64,000 bases of DNA from an uncultured Paracoccaceae bacterium (GCA_913061275.1 CAJXSR010000005.1:62001-126000), one strand, 5' to 3'; numbered from the stretch's first letter, positions 10,893-20,687 are shown. The notes: a model not told the origin generated them from the sequence alone. Numbers and translations: made by a program.

Positions 10893-10941
10893 TGTGTCTG
10901 AGCACTCCAAATCTTGTGTTCTTCAAAGTGTTCAGTAAAAG

Positions 10942-10970
10942 TTGACAATAACACTCGGAAACTTTAGAAC
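10942..10970 (+). promoter_or_regulatory. Candidate sigma-70-type promoter of the suf operon
   Basis: TTGACA (10942-10947), 17-nt spacer, TAGAAC (10965-10970), upstream of the Rrf2 gene and overlapping the TTTAGAA-N3-TTCTAAA palindrome. Confidence 0.5.
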
Positions 10971-10993
10971 CATTCTAAATTAGAGCGTTTCCG
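10956..10993. promoter_or_regulatory. Irr/ICE-like palindrome nested in a second inverted repeat
   Basis: Inner TTTAGAA-CCA-TTCTAAA (10963-10979) is a perfect 7-bp-arm dyad. Outer CGGAAAC (10956-10962) / GTTTCCG (10987-10993) arms are also perfect. Confidence 0.75.
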
Positions 10994-11061
10994 CCCCTTA
11001 TCAGAGACAACTGACTAAGGCTTTAGGTCTCACTCGTCAACCAAAGACGTAAGGTATAGTC

Positions 11062-11523
11062 GTGAAACTGAGCACAAAAGGCAGATATGCGATGATTGCG
11101 CTGGTTGATATTGCTATAGAAGGCAAGGGTGGCACGGTTTCTTTGGGTGAAATATCGAAACGTCAGGATATTTCGCTAAACTATCTTGAACAACTATTTG
11201 TTAAATTACGTCGCGCTGGTTTTGTCGATTCTCTGCGCGGGCCAGGTGGTGGTTATAAATTAGCAAAAATGCCCGATGCCATTCGTGTGTCTGCTGTATT
11301 AGAGGCCGTCGATGAAAGCATGGATGCGCTTTCGAAAGGGGCAGGGGCAACGGGTGCGTTAACGGGCAGCCGTGCGCAATCACTGAATAACCGCCTGTGG
11401 GAAAGCCTGTCAGCGCAGGTTTACGTTTTTTTGCACCAAACCCGCCTGTCTGATGTGATTGAAAACCAAATGGCGCCATGCCCTGCGGTACCAACATTGT
11501 TCCAAGTGGTGGATGAGGCATGA
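11062..11523 (+). CDS. Rrf2 family transcriptional regulator (IscR-like)
   Basis: 153 aa; MKLSTKGRYAMIALVDIA, SLNYLEQLFVKLRRAGFVDSLRGPGGGYKLAK; first gene of the suf operon; ATGA overlap with the next gene. Confidence 0.95.
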   Translation: MKLSTKGRYAMIALVDIAIEGKGGTVSLGEISKRQDISLNYLEQLFVKLRRAGFVDSLRGPGGGYKLAKMPDAIRVSAVLEAVDESMDALSKGAGATGALTGSRAQSLNNRLWESLSAQVYVFLHQTRLSDVIENQMAPCPAVPTLFQVVDEA

Positions 11524-12599
11524 ATGATCGCGTTTACATGGATTGGAATGCGACCGCACCTTTGCGGCCTGAAGTGCGTTCAGCGATGATTGCGGCAATG
11601 GATGCCGTGGGTAACCCGTCTAGCGTGCATGCCGAAGGGCGTATTGCACGATCTATAATTGAACGTTCTCGTGAACAGGTTGCAAACCTTGTAGGTATCG
11701 AACGCAGCGAAGTGATTTTCACATCAGGTGCAACAGAGGCCGCAACACTTGCCTCAAAGGGACGCAAGCTTGCCTGTGCAAACATTGAACACGACTGTGT
11801 TTTTGCCCATCAATACGCCTCTATTCCAGTAGATCAGAATGGAGAGTTGTTGTTAGAAGCCGTAGAGGGTGATTTACTTGCGGTTCAAGCATCAAATTCT
11901 GAGACTGGAGTTTTGCAAAACAACATCCGTTGGGCACAAAGAGCATGGGAACAGAACGCGATGGTTTTGGTTGATGCTGTTCAATCTGCCGGTAAGTTTG
12001 GAACCAACTTGGGTGATCTGGGTGCCGACTTTTTAATGTTATCTGCCCATAAGCTAGGTGGCCCCAAGGGAGTAGGCGCACTTTGTATTAAACTTGGTGT
12101 TGAAGTTGAGCCAACCATATCTGGAGGCGGTCAAGAAGAGGGGCGTCGTTCTGGAACCGAAAACATCATTGGAATTGCAGGGTTTGGTGCCGCCGCTGAG
12201 GCGGCTGAGAAAGAACGCAAGGACGGTAAGTGGGATGCTTTGTATGATCTGCGAAATTACATGGAAAGGCAAATTGCCGAAATAGCGCCCGAAGCAGTTT
12301 TCTATGGCAAGGATGCCCCAAGACTAACAAATACCAGCTGCTTTGGTGTTCACGGCTGGAAAGGTGAAACCCAAGTGATGCAAATGGATTTAGCGGGTTA
12401 TGCGATTTCAGCTGGCTCAGCTTGTTCCAGCGGCAAAGTAAAAGCATCGCGTGTTTTGCAAGCAATGGGATTTGATGATGTAACGGCAAGTTCCGCTATT
12501 CGGGTCTCATTGGGGCCGACAAATACAAAAGAAGAAATTGATGGTTTTGTGTCCACATGGGGCAAAGCCTATACTAAGTTCCGCGTAAAAGCGGCGTAA
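11520..12599 (+). CDS. Cysteine desulfurase (IscS/NifS type)
   Basis: 359 aa; [55 protein letters not shown]. Confidence 0.95.
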   Translation: MNDRVYMDWNATAPLRPEVRSAMIAAMDAVGNPSSVHAEGRIARSIIERSREQVANLVGIERSEVIFTSGATEAATLASKGRKLACANIEHDCVFAHQYASIPVDQNGELLLEAVEGDLLAVQASNSETGVLQNNIRWAQRAWEQNAMVLVDAVQSAGKFGTNLGDLGADFLMLSAHKLGGPKGVGALCIKLGVEVEPTISGGGQEEGRRSGTENIIGIAGFGAAAEAAEKERKDGKWDALYDLRNYMERQIAEIAPEAVFYGKDAPRLTNTSCFGVHGWKGETQVMQMDLAGYAISAGSACSSGKVKASRVLQAMGFDDVTASSAIRVSLGPTNTKEEIDGFVSTWGKAYTKFRVKAA

Positions 12600-12609
12600 A
12601 GGAAGACAG

Positions 12610-14115
12610 ATGAACGAAGTAATCGTAAAAGACGGCGTAGAAGAAGATACAGTAATTGCGGTGCAGGCACTGGGCGGTAAATACAAGTATGGGTTTGAGA
12701 CCGATATTGAAATTGAATACGCGCCACTTGGATTAAACGAAGATATTGTACGATTGATTTCTGAGCGTAATGAAGAGCCTGAATGGCTTTTGGATTGGCG
12801 CTTAGAGGCCTTTGCACGTTGGCAAAAAATGGAAGAGCCTGATTGGGCTATGGTGGATTATCCGAAAATTGATTTTCAGGATATTTACTACTATGCGCGT
12901 CCTAAATCTATGGCTGAAGAAAAACCAAAATCACTGGATGATGTTGATCCGAAACTTTTGGAAACATATGCTAAACTGGGTATCCCTTTGAAAGAACAGG
13001 CATTACTGGCGGGGGTAGAAGCACCCGAAGAAGAGCGCCGTGTTGCGGTGGACGCTGTGTTTGATAGTGTTTCTGTTGGGACTACGTTCAAAGATGAATT
13101 GGCTAAGGCGGGTGTTATTTTCTGTTCTTTCTCGGAAGCTGTGAAAGATCACCCTGATTTGGTGAAGAAATATCTGGGTACTGTGGTGCCTCAAACCGAT
13201 AATTATTATGCAACTTTGAATTCCGCCGTGTTTTCGGACGGATCATTTGTGTACATCCCCGAAGGTACAAAATGCCCGATGGAATTAAGCACATATTTCC
13301 GTATTAATGCGGAAAATACAGGGCAGTTTGAACGTACATTGATCGTGGCAGAGAAGGGCGCTTATGTGTCTTATCTAGAAGGGTGTACTGCACCGCAGCG
13401 TGATGTGGCGCAACTTCATGCGGCGGTAGTGGAATTGGTTGTTCTTGAAGATGCCGAGATTAAGTATTCTACCGTGCAAAACTGGTATCCGGGTGATGAA
13501 AACGGGGTTGGTGGAATATATAACTTTGTAACCAAACGCGCGGATTGCCGTGGGGACCGTGCCAAGGTGATGTGGACACAAGTAGAAACTGGTTCCGCTG
13601 TGACGTGGAAATACCCATCTTGTATTTTACGCGGTGATGATAGTCAGGGTGAGTTTTACTCTATCGCGATTGCCAACAATATGCAGCAGGCTGATACCGG
13701 CACCAAGATGATCCATCTGGGCAAACGCACCAAATCGCGCATTGTGTCCAAAGGTATATCTGCGGGCAAAGCACAAAATACTTATCGCGGATTGGTATCT
13801 ATGCATCCTAAAGCTGCTAACGCGCGAAATTATACACAGTGCGATAGCTTGCTGATTGGCGATAAATGCGGGGCTCACACTGTGCCTTATATCGAAGTGA
13901 AAAATAACACTGCACGAGTGGAACATGAAGCGACAACATCCAAAGTGGATGATGAGCAACTGTTTTACTGCCGTCAGCGCGGTATGGATGAAGAAGAAGC
14001 CGTGGCACTGGTTGTGAACGGGTTCTGCAAAGAAGTTTTGCAGGCCTTGCCGATGGAGTTTGCAATGGAAGCGCAAGCTTTGGTGGCAATTTCGCTTGAA
14101 GGCTCAGTTGGGTAG
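12610..14115 (+). CDS. sufB: Fe-S cluster assembly protein SufB
   Basis: 501 aa; [85 protein letters not shown]. Confidence 0.98.
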   Translation: MNEVIVKDGVEEDTVIAVQALGGKYKYGFETDIEIEYAPLGLNEDIVRLISERNEEPEWLLDWRLEAFARWQKMEEPDWAMVDYPKIDFQDIYYYARPKSMAEEKPKSLDDVDPKLLETYAKLGIPLKEQALLAGVEAPEEERRVAVDAVFDSVSVGTTFKDELAKAGVIFCSFSEAVKDHPDLVKKYLGTVVPQTDNYYATLNSAVFSDGSFVYIPEGTKCPMELSTYFRINAENTGQFERTLIVAEKGAYVSYLEGCTAPQRDVAQLHAAVVELVVLEDAEIKYSTVQNWYPGDENGVGGIYNFVTKRADCRGDRAKVMWTQVETGSAVTWKYPSCILRGDDSQGEFYSIAIANNMQQADTGTKMIHLGKRTKSRIVSKGISAGKAQNTYRGLVSMHPKAANARNYTQCDSLLIGDKCGAHTVPYIEVKNNTARVEHEATTSKVDDEQLFYCRQRGMDEEEAVALVVNGFCKEVLQALPMEFAMEAQALVAISLEGSVG

Positions 14116-14307
14116 ATGGGTATGAATATGTTTAACTACAAAACCTTACGTTATGGTCTGGGCTTCGCAGCAGTGCTGTTCGTTGCCGGCTGGATAACGG
14201 GTATGGGCGGCGGGTTTATTACCAACCTTATATCTTCACTTTTCTTAGGAGGTTGCGCGGCAGTGTCGCTGGCCTTTATTAAAAAATACGCAAAACCGAA
14301 AGAATAA
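14116..14307 (+). CDS. Small membrane protein between sufB and sufC
   Basis: 63 aa, directly after the sufB stop and 4 nt before sufC; two hydrophobic stretches. Confidence 0.65.
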   Translation: MGMNMFNYKTLRYGLGFAAVLFVAGWITGMGGGFITNLISSLFLGGCAAVSLAFIKKYAKPKE

Positions 14308-14311
14308 TAAC

Positions 14312-15067
14312 ATGTTAGAAATTAAAAACCTTCAAGTTGGCTTGGAAGAAGAAGACAAACAAATCCTGAAAGGTGTTAATCTTAACATCGGTGCAGGTGA
14401 AGTTCATGCAATTATGGGGCCAAATGGCTCTGGTAAATCGACAATGTCATATGTTTTGGCCGGTAAAGGTGGATATGAAGTTACTGGTGGTACAGCCAGT
14501 TTGTATGGTGACGACCTTCTGGATATGGAACCAGAGGAACGTGCGGCGGCAGGGTTGTTTTTGGCGTTTCAATACCCAGTAGAAATACCAGGCGTGGGCA
14601 ACATGACCTTTTTACGTACAGCGGTGAACGCGCAACGCAAAGCACGCGGTGAGCCTGAATTGACAGCAGGTGAATTTTTAAAAGAAGTACGCGCTAAAGC
14701 TAAAGCATTGAAAATAGATGCTGATATGTTGAAGCGGCCTGTGAATGTTGGCTTTTCTGGTGGTGAAAAGAAGCGCAATGAAATTCTGCAAATGGCGATG
14801 CTAGAGCCAAAAATGTGTGTGCTGGATGAAACCGACAGTGGCTTGGATGTGGATGCAATGAAGCTGGTAGCCGAAGGTGTAAACGCTTTGCGCGATGGCA
14901 AGCGGTCGTTCCTTGTAATCACTCACTACCAACGTTTGTTGGATCATATTAAACCTGATGTTGTGCATATCATGTCTGATGGCAAAATCATTAAATCTGG
15001 CGGCCCTGAACTGGCATTAGAAGTTGAAAACAACGGTTATGCCGATCTGTTGGCAGAGGTGGCTTGA
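14312..15067 (+). CDS. sufC: Fe-S cluster assembly ATPase SufC
   Basis: 251 aa; IMGPNGSGKSTMSYVLAGKGGYEVTGG, FSGGEKKRNEILQMAMLEPKMCVLDETDSGLDVDA. Confidence 0.98.
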   Translation: MLEIKNLQVGLEEEDKQILKGVNLNIGAGEVHAIMGPNGSGKSTMSYVLAGKGGYEVTGGTASLYGDDLLDMEPEERAAAGLFLAFQYPVEIPGVGNMTFLRTAVNAQRKARGEPELTAGEFLKEVRAKAKALKIDADMLKRPVNVGFSGGEKKRNEILQMAMLEPKMCVLDETDSGLDVDAMKLVAEGVNALRDGKRSFLVITHYQRLLDHIKPDVVHIMSDGKIIKSGGPELALEVENNGYADLLAEVA

Positions 15068-15070
15068 ACA

Positions 15071-16360
15071 ATGGCTGTTAGCAATCCGAAATTTGACGCA
15101 AGTGATGCATTGCTTGCGGGTTTTGATAGCCCTGATGGGGCTAAATGGGCTGTGGATAAACGTGCGAGTGCGGCTGCAAACCTGCGCCGCATGGGTGCGC
15201 CTGTTAAGCGCCACGAGTATTGGAAATACACCAATCCAACTGGTTTTACGATTTTCCCTGCACCATCGGCCGCGTTGTTTCATACAGATGAAACGCCGAT
15301 GTTCGACGCGATTGATCGTGTGAAGCTGGTTTTTGTTGATGGTGTGTTCGATGCAGAGCAATCCGACGATCTAACCTTAGAAAACGTTCAAATTGAAACC
15401 CTTTCAGATTCTTTATCAAAAGATATTCATTGGGCAAAAGAATTGTTTGGTGTTTTGGAAAATAATGGCCAAACCCCTGTTGATAGGCCATTAGCAGCCC
15501 TAAATACGGCTGTAGCACAAGAAGGGTTGGCTATTCGGGCGACAGGCCATGCGCCAAAACCTATCGCAATACGGTATCTGCACAGTTCTGAAACATCAGA
15601 TGCGATGGTGCATCATATTGTTAAAGTTGATGAAGGGGCACATTTTACTTTGTTAGAAAGCGGGCCGGGGGCTGCGCGGTTTAACTCTGTTATGGAGGTG
15701 GATGTCGCAGATAAAGCCCAATTTCACCATATACGCACCCAGGGGCGTGACCATGAACGGCGCACGGCCACACATATGTTTGGGCGTTTAGGGCTGGAAA
15801 GCATTTTTAGATCGTTCACGATGACGGTAAATGGTATTTTAACCCGAAATGAAACTGTTTTAGAATTTACAGGGGACAATGCAAAAGCAACCGTTGGTGG
15901 CACGTCCGCTGGTGACGGCAAAGAGTTTCACCATGATGATACGGTTTTTGTCACCCATGATTCAGTAGATTGCGAAAGCCGTCAGGTTTTCAAAAAAGTG
16001 CTGCGTAATGGGGCAACAGGCGTGTTTCAAGGGAAAATTCTGGTAAAAGCCGATGCGCAAAAAACCGATGGGTATCAAATTTCACAAGGTTTGCTGTTGG
16101 ATGACAACAGTAATTTTCTAGCAAAACCAGAACTTGAAATTTATGCCGATGATGTAATTTGTTCACATGGTTCTACTGTTGGGGCAATAGATGATGATGC
16201 ATTATTTTACCTAACATCACGTGGCGTGCACAAAAAGCAAGCGCAAGATATGCTGGTTTTGGCATTTTTGGGTGAAGCCATTGATGAGATTGATGATGAT
16301 GCCATTGCACAAGGCATTCGTGATCGTCTGGAGCAATGGATGGAACGCAGGCACGCCTAA
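15071..16360 (+). CDS. sufD: Fe-S cluster assembly protein SufD
   Basis: 429 aa; FQGKILVKADAQKTDGYQISQGLLLDDNSNFLAKPELEIYADDVICSHGSTVGAIDDDALFYLTSRG. Confidence 0.97.
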   Translation: MAVSNPKFDASDALLAGFDSPDGAKWAVDKRASAAANLRRMGAPVKRHEYWKYTNPTGFTIFPAPSAALFHTDETPMFDAIDRVKLVFVDGVFDAEQSDDLTLENVQIETLSDSLSKDIHWAKELFGVLENNGQTPVDRPLAALNTAVAQEGLAIRATGHAPKPIAIRYLHSSETSDAMVHHIVKVDEGAHFTLLESGPGAARFNSVMEVDVADKAQFHHIRTQGRDHERRTATHMFGRLGLESIFRSFTMTVNGILTRNETVLEFTGDNAKATVGGTSAGDGKEFHHDDTVFVTHDSVDCESRQVFKKVLRNGATGVFQGKILVKADAQKTDGYQISQGLLLDDNSNFLAKPELEIYADDVICSHGSTVGAIDDDALFYLTSRGVHKKQAQDMLVLAFLGEAIDEIDDDAIAQGIRDRLEQWMERRHA

Positions 16361-16836
16361 TGTCACTGGTAGATGATATAGTGCGTGCTTACCGCGCGCC
16401 GCGCAGTGTAATGCAAGCGCAGATTGACCGTGGTATAACGGAGGCGCAGACGTTGTTTTATGGCATGTTGTTTGGTGTCATAAATCTGATTGCGAACTAC
16501 CCGCGTATTGTAAACACACAGACGGACCCTGATGTGATTAAAGGCATGATTTCTGGGATGTTCATTGCATATATATTCCTTTTACCTTTGATGCTATATG
16601 CTTTGGCTGGCGTCATACACTGGGTTCTTATGAAATTTGGCGGCAAAGCAAGCTGGGCCGAGGCGCGTCGTGCGTTTAATTGGTCTGCTGTTTGCGTGAT
16701 ACCATTTGTCTTATGTTCGGGTGCGGTATATGTGTTTAAAAGCAACTTACTAACAGATGTACTTAACCTTGTTGTCGCGGCTATTTTCTTTTGGCAGGTT
16801 TATGCTAATTTCAAATATATCGAGTTTAAAAGATGA
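16360..16836 (+). CDS. YIP1-family-like membrane protein
   Basis: Start at MSLVDDIVRAYRAPRSVM (TAATG overlap with the sufD stop), inside ORF 16336..16836; several hydrophobic helices. Confidence 0.75.
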   Translation: MSLVDDIVRAYRAPRSVMQAQIDRGITEAQTLFYGMLFGVINLIANYPRIVNTQTDPDVIKGMISGMFIAYIFLLPLMLYALAGVIHWVLMKFGGKASWAEARRAFNWSAVCVIPFVLCSGAVYVFKSNLLTDVLNLVVAAIFFWQVYANFKYIEFKR

Positions 16837-16870
16837 TAAATGTCGTGCATTGTAATTCTACTGGGGTGGT

Positions 16871-17476
16871 GTGATGAAGATTGATAGCATAAGCAGCCTT
16901 ATTCAGCTTGCAGTCGCTAGTTTACGTACCCCTAAAAAATCTTTACGTATTGTTTTAGATCTGGTCATTACAATGCCTGAGCTTATCCAAGCAACGGCAC
17001 TTGTCGTTGCATTAAGTATGATGTTGCCGATTATTTCATTGATGTTTCAGCCTGCAGAGGTTCAAGAAGCGATGAAAGCGTATTCAACAAACCCAATCCC
17101 GGTATTTTTCCTGCAACTGGGTATTCTTATTGGCAGTGCGTTTATAATTAACTTTATTAGCCAAATATTTAAGGGATATGGAACCTTTAAAGAAATGCTA
17201 ACGGCCATGGTATGGATGCAATTCATACTGATAATTATCCAAATTTTACAATTAGTTCTAAGTATAATCGCGCCACAGCTTAATGGCATAGTTTTGTTAT
17301 TTTCACTTATGATGATGGTTTATTTAACAGTCAATTTTATCATGGAAATTCACGGTTTTACCAATGCTTTTGCCGTAACCACGGGTGTATTCGGGTCGTT
17401 CTTTGGTATTGCATTAATATTATCTATCCTATTAGCCATTTTAGGAATTACACCAGAGGTTATTCAAAATGTATGA
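16871..17476 (+). CDS. YIP1-family-like membrane protein
   Basis: 201 aa; starts MMKIDSISSLIQLAVASLRTPKKSLRIVLD; multiple transmembrane segments; overlaps the sufS start. Confidence 0.7.
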   Translation: MMKIDSISSLIQLAVASLRTPKKSLRIVLDLVITMPELIQATALVVALSMMLPIISLMFQPAEVQEAMKAYSTNPIPVFFLQLGILIGSAFIINFISQIFKGYGTFKEMLTAMVWMQFILIIIQILQLVLSIIAPQLNGIVLLFSLMMMVYLTVNFIMEIHGFTNAFAVTTGVFGSFFGIALILSILLAILGITPEVIQNV

Positions 17477-18689
17477 TGTCACCGAAATACGCAAAGATTT
17501 TCCCATACTGTCACGCGAAGTTAATGGTAAGCCTTTGGTATACCTAGATAATGGCGCGTCTGCACAAAAACCCAAGGTGGTTATTGATGCGATTACACGC
17601 GCCTACGCCCATGAATATGCCAATGTACATCGTGGCTTGCATTATTTGTCGAACTTGGCGACAGATAAATATGAAGCGGTGCGCGGTACTGCGCAACGGT
17701 TTTTGAATGCCGCATCTGAAGATGAAATACTATTTACGTCTGGCACCACAGAAGCCCTTAATCTGATTTCATATGCTTGGGCGGCACCCAGATTACAGGC
17801 TGGCGATGAAATTATATTAAGCGTGATGGAACACCATGCAAATATAGTGCCGTGGCATTTTTTACGCGAACGTCAGGGCGTTGTGTTGAAATGGGTTGAA
17901 ACAGATGTGAACGGTGATCTTGACCCACAGGCGGTAATAGATGCTATTGGGCCAAAGACCAAAATGATAGCAATTACACATATGTCCAATGTGTTAGGGA
18001 CTGTTGTTGATGTGAAATCTATATGCTCTGCTGCACGTGCGCGCGGTGTACCTGTGGTTGTTGATGGCTCACAATCAAGCGTACATGCCGCTGTTGATGT
18101 ACAAGACATCGGGTGCGATTTCTTTGCCATTACAGGCCATAAGCTATACGGGCCATCAGGTTCTGGTGCTTTATATATACGCAAAGAACGCATGGCAGAG
18201 ATGCGGCCCTTTATGGGTGGGGGTGATATGATCCGCGATGTAACGCGGGATGTAGTGACTTATAATGATCCACCTCACAAATTTGAAGCGGGCACACCTG
18301 GGATTGTACAGACCATCGGTATGGGCGTCGCCCTAGAGTATTTGATGGGCTTGGGAATGCAAAACATTGCCGACCACGAACGCAATTTACGCGACTATGC
18401 CCAAGAAAAGTTTTCAGGGCTTAATTGGCTTAACATACAGGGCAATTCAGCTACTAAAGGGGCGATTTTTAGTTTCACGTTAGAAGGTGCAGGGCATCCG
18501 CATGATATTTCAACCGTTGTTGACCAGCGCGGCATTGCAGTAAGGGCAGGGCATCATTGTGCGCAACCTTTGATGGCGCATTTAGGGGTGACAGCAACCT
18601 GTCGCGCCTCATTTGGCTTGTACAACACAACAGAAGAAGTTGATAAGTTAGTGAATGCTTTAGAGCTGTGTCACGAGCTATTTTCCTAA
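17469..18689 (+). CDS. sufS: Cysteine desulfurase SufS
   Basis: 406 aa; DFPILSREVNGKPLVYLDNGASAQKP, FTSGTTEALNLIS, ITGHKLYGPSGSGALY, RAGHHCAQPLMAHLGV. Confidence 0.97.
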   Translation: MYDVTEIRKDFPILSREVNGKPLVYLDNGASAQKPKVVIDAITRAYAHEYANVHRGLHYLSNLATDKYEAVRGTAQRFLNAASEDEILFTSGTTEALNLISYAWAAPRLQAGDEIILSVMEHHANIVPWHFLRERQGVVLKWVETDVNGDLDPQAVIDAIGPKTKMIAITHMSNVLGTVVDVKSICSAARARGVPVVVDGSQSSVHAAVDVQDIGCDFFAITGHKLYGPSGSGALYIRKERMAEMRPFMGGGDMIRDVTRDVVTYNDPPHKFEAGTPGIVQTIGMGVALEYLMGLGMQNIADHERNLRDYAQEKFSGLNWLNIQGNSATKGAIFSFTLEGAGHPHDISTVVDQRGIAVRAGHHCAQPLMAHLGVTATCRASFGLYNTTEEVDKLVNALELCHELFS

Positions 18690-18696
18690 AAACTGG

Positions 18697-18936
18697 TTAT
18701 TTCTTAGATGCGGTTTTCTTTGAAGAATAGCTGTGCCAAGGACGCGTTCCATTTTCATCACGGTTAATGTGAAAAGGCTTTGGTGAGTTATCACGCTCCA
18801 TTGCACGCCGTACACTATTAGGAACCTCCAAACTTTTGGAGGTTTCTTTAGTTGGCCTAAATAAGCGCGCCAACGGGATATACGACAAAATACTCATGTC
18901 ATAAAGATTACTTGGGTTTTTGTTAGTTTCAAGCAT
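18697..18936 (-). CDS. Small basic hypothetical protein
   Basis: 79-aa ORF (alternative start MSILSYIPL at 18897), convergent with sufS; no recognised domain. Confidence 0.4.
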   Translation of the reverse strand: MLETNKNPSNLYDMSILSYIPLARLFRPTKETSKSLEVPNSVRRAMERDNSPKPFHINRDENGTRPWHSYSSKKTASKK

Positions 18937-18990
18937 AATGAATGGCTACAATGCTTCCTTGTCATAAATGTGGCATTTTTGTGACGCAAC

Positions 18991-19027
18991 ATTAATACCT
19001 GTAAAACAACGATTTATAGGTATTAAT
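18991..19027. repeat. 10-bp-arm inverted repeat
   Basis: ATTAATACCT (18991-19000) - 17 nt - AGGTATTAAT (19018-19027), perfect arms, overlapping the 3' end of the regulator gene. Confidence 0.6.
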
Positions 19028-20441
19028 TAAAGTCGAAAACACTTAATCCAGTTGTCATTTCATCTAATCCCAAAGGGCGTGTTACCGGTGCTTCGGCGCG
19101 GGATAAACAACCCTGACGCTCACATAAACGGCAAGATGTGCCCGTCGGGATTGGGTGTTTGTCTATATCTAGATGTTCTCCATAAATGGTTTCAGGCAAG
19201 TGTTCTGCCCGACAACCCAATAAAAGGGCGGTTCTGCGTATGTGTTCACCTAAGGCGGGTTGTGGCCCATCTACACTCCGTGTCAGTACAAAAAACTCGG
19301 CGCCGTCTGTGGTTTCAACCATATCAAGTTGAATTTGCCGTGGCTGAATTAGTGCCTGATAAACTGGTAATTTAGGGCAGGCACCACCGAATCGCGCTTT
19401 TGGATAACCTTTAACGCCAGAGCGACGCAAAATATTGCCTGCATGATCGACCTCCATTAAAAAAAACGGCAGGCCAGATTGATTTGGGCGGTTTAAAGTT
19501 GTCATTCGCATTGCTGCACGTTCAAAACTTACACCAAATCGCGCTGCAAGTGCGGATACATCGCTTTTTAGGGTTTTAGTTGCGCGCAAAAATGAACTGT
19601 ATGGCATTAACATTGCAAGAGCTGCATATCGGGTTAATTCATTTCGAACTAAGCGATGCGCTTCATCCGATGATAAAGTCAGCAGGTTTAACTCTTCTTG
19701 TATAGATTGTGGTATAGCCAGTAATGTTACCTCGGCCGCCAATTCATATAATTGTTCAACAGGTGACAACCTATCAGATATGAACAAACGCAATGTATGC
19801 TTATCAAACCGTCGCAAATGTTGCGGCATTACATGTACCGGTAATTTTTGTACCGTAATATTGTGGGTTTTGCGCAGCCAGTCTAATAGAAACACCCATA
19901 ATTCTGGCCCATATGTGCGATCTGGGATGAAATCCTGAACGGCATCTTCGATCCAGGGAAAGCAATAAGGCCTGTTTTCAAACATCTGGCGCACTTCATC
20001 GCTGGGTAAATGTGGTGCCGCTACACCTGTCTCGACACCTTCTTGTGCCAAAAGCATGCTAAGGTCTGACAGTCTATCTTGCGACTCTCTATAGGCTTTA
20101 TATAGCTTCAAAATACCCGTGGCTGCATTTGGGGCGGCTTCCGCTATTTCATATAGCTCTTCATTCCCAGGTAATTCGCCCGCTAACAAAGGGTCTGCAA
20201 ACACTTCTTTTAGGGCCGTTTGGTCGCCCGCAGCTTCACCTTTTAAGGCCTCTAGATCCACATCATATGTTGCAGAAAGCTTTATCAATAGCTGCACAGT
20301 TAAAGGGCGTTGATTACGTTCAATTAGGTTTAGATAACTGGCAGAAACACCAATTTCTGCAGCCATTGCAGATTGCGTCAAACCCAATCCATTACGGATA
20401 CGCCGAATGCGTGGGCCTGCGAATATTTTGTGCTCTGCCAT
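19023..20441 (-). CDS. XRE-family regulator of the RamB/short-chain fatty acyl-CoA regulator type
   Basis: 472 aa; HTH GPRIRRIRNGLGLTQSAMAAEIGVSASYLNLIERNQRPLTVQLLIKL; ImmA/IrrE-like middle; C-terminal CRLCERQGCLSRAEAPVTRPLGLDE. Confidence 0.92.
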   Translation of the reverse strand: MAEHKIFAGPRIRRIRNGLGLTQSAMAAEIGVSASYLNLIERNQRPLTVQLLIKLSATYDVDLEALKGEAAGDQTALKEVFADPLLAGELPGNEELYEIAEAAPNAATGILKLYKAYRESQDRLSDLSMLLAQEGVETGVAAPHLPSDEVRQMFENRPYCFPWIEDAVQDFIPDRTYGPELWVFLLDWLRKTHNITVQKLPVHVMPQHLRRFDKHTLRLFISDRLSPVEQLYELAAEVTLLAIPQSIQEELNLLTLSSDEAHRLVRNELTRYAALAMLMPYSSFLRATKTLKSDVSALAARFGVSFERAAMRMTTLNRPNQSGLPFFLMEVDHAGNILRRSGVKGYPKARFGGACPKLPVYQALIQPRQIQLDMVETTDGAEFFVLTRSVDGPQPALGEHIRRTALLLGCRAEHLPETIYGEHLDIDKHPIPTGTSCRLCERQGCLSRAEAPVTRPLGLDEMTTGLSVFDFN

Positions 20442-20490
20442 GGTTTGTTCCTGATTTTTACAAAAGTACTGTATTTTGTGACAAGCCTAT

Positions 20491-20687
20491 ATTTACTGAA
20501 ATTTACAAATTTACAAGTGAAAATTTACAGATCATTGACAGGGTTACACGAAAAAACCATGTATTTTAATGGTATTAAGTGACGGTGAAGATTTTTTTTG
20601 TAAATAGTGTAATAGGTCAACGAGGCAATGTGTTAAATATTATGTACTAACTATTAAACATGTGGTTAAGATGACAAAAATTTACAA
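20491..20687. promoter_or_regulatory. Cluster of ATTTACAA-type repeats in a divergent promoter region
   Basis: ATTTACT (20491), ATTTACAA (20501, 20509), ATTTACAG (20523), inverted TTGTAAAT (20598), ATTTACAA (20680), between the RamB-like gene and the small ORF at 20711. Confidence 0.55.

Noticed and set aside
13627-14076. 149-aa minus-strand ORF opposite sufB
   Set aside because: Antisense to highly conserved SufB; no supporting signals.
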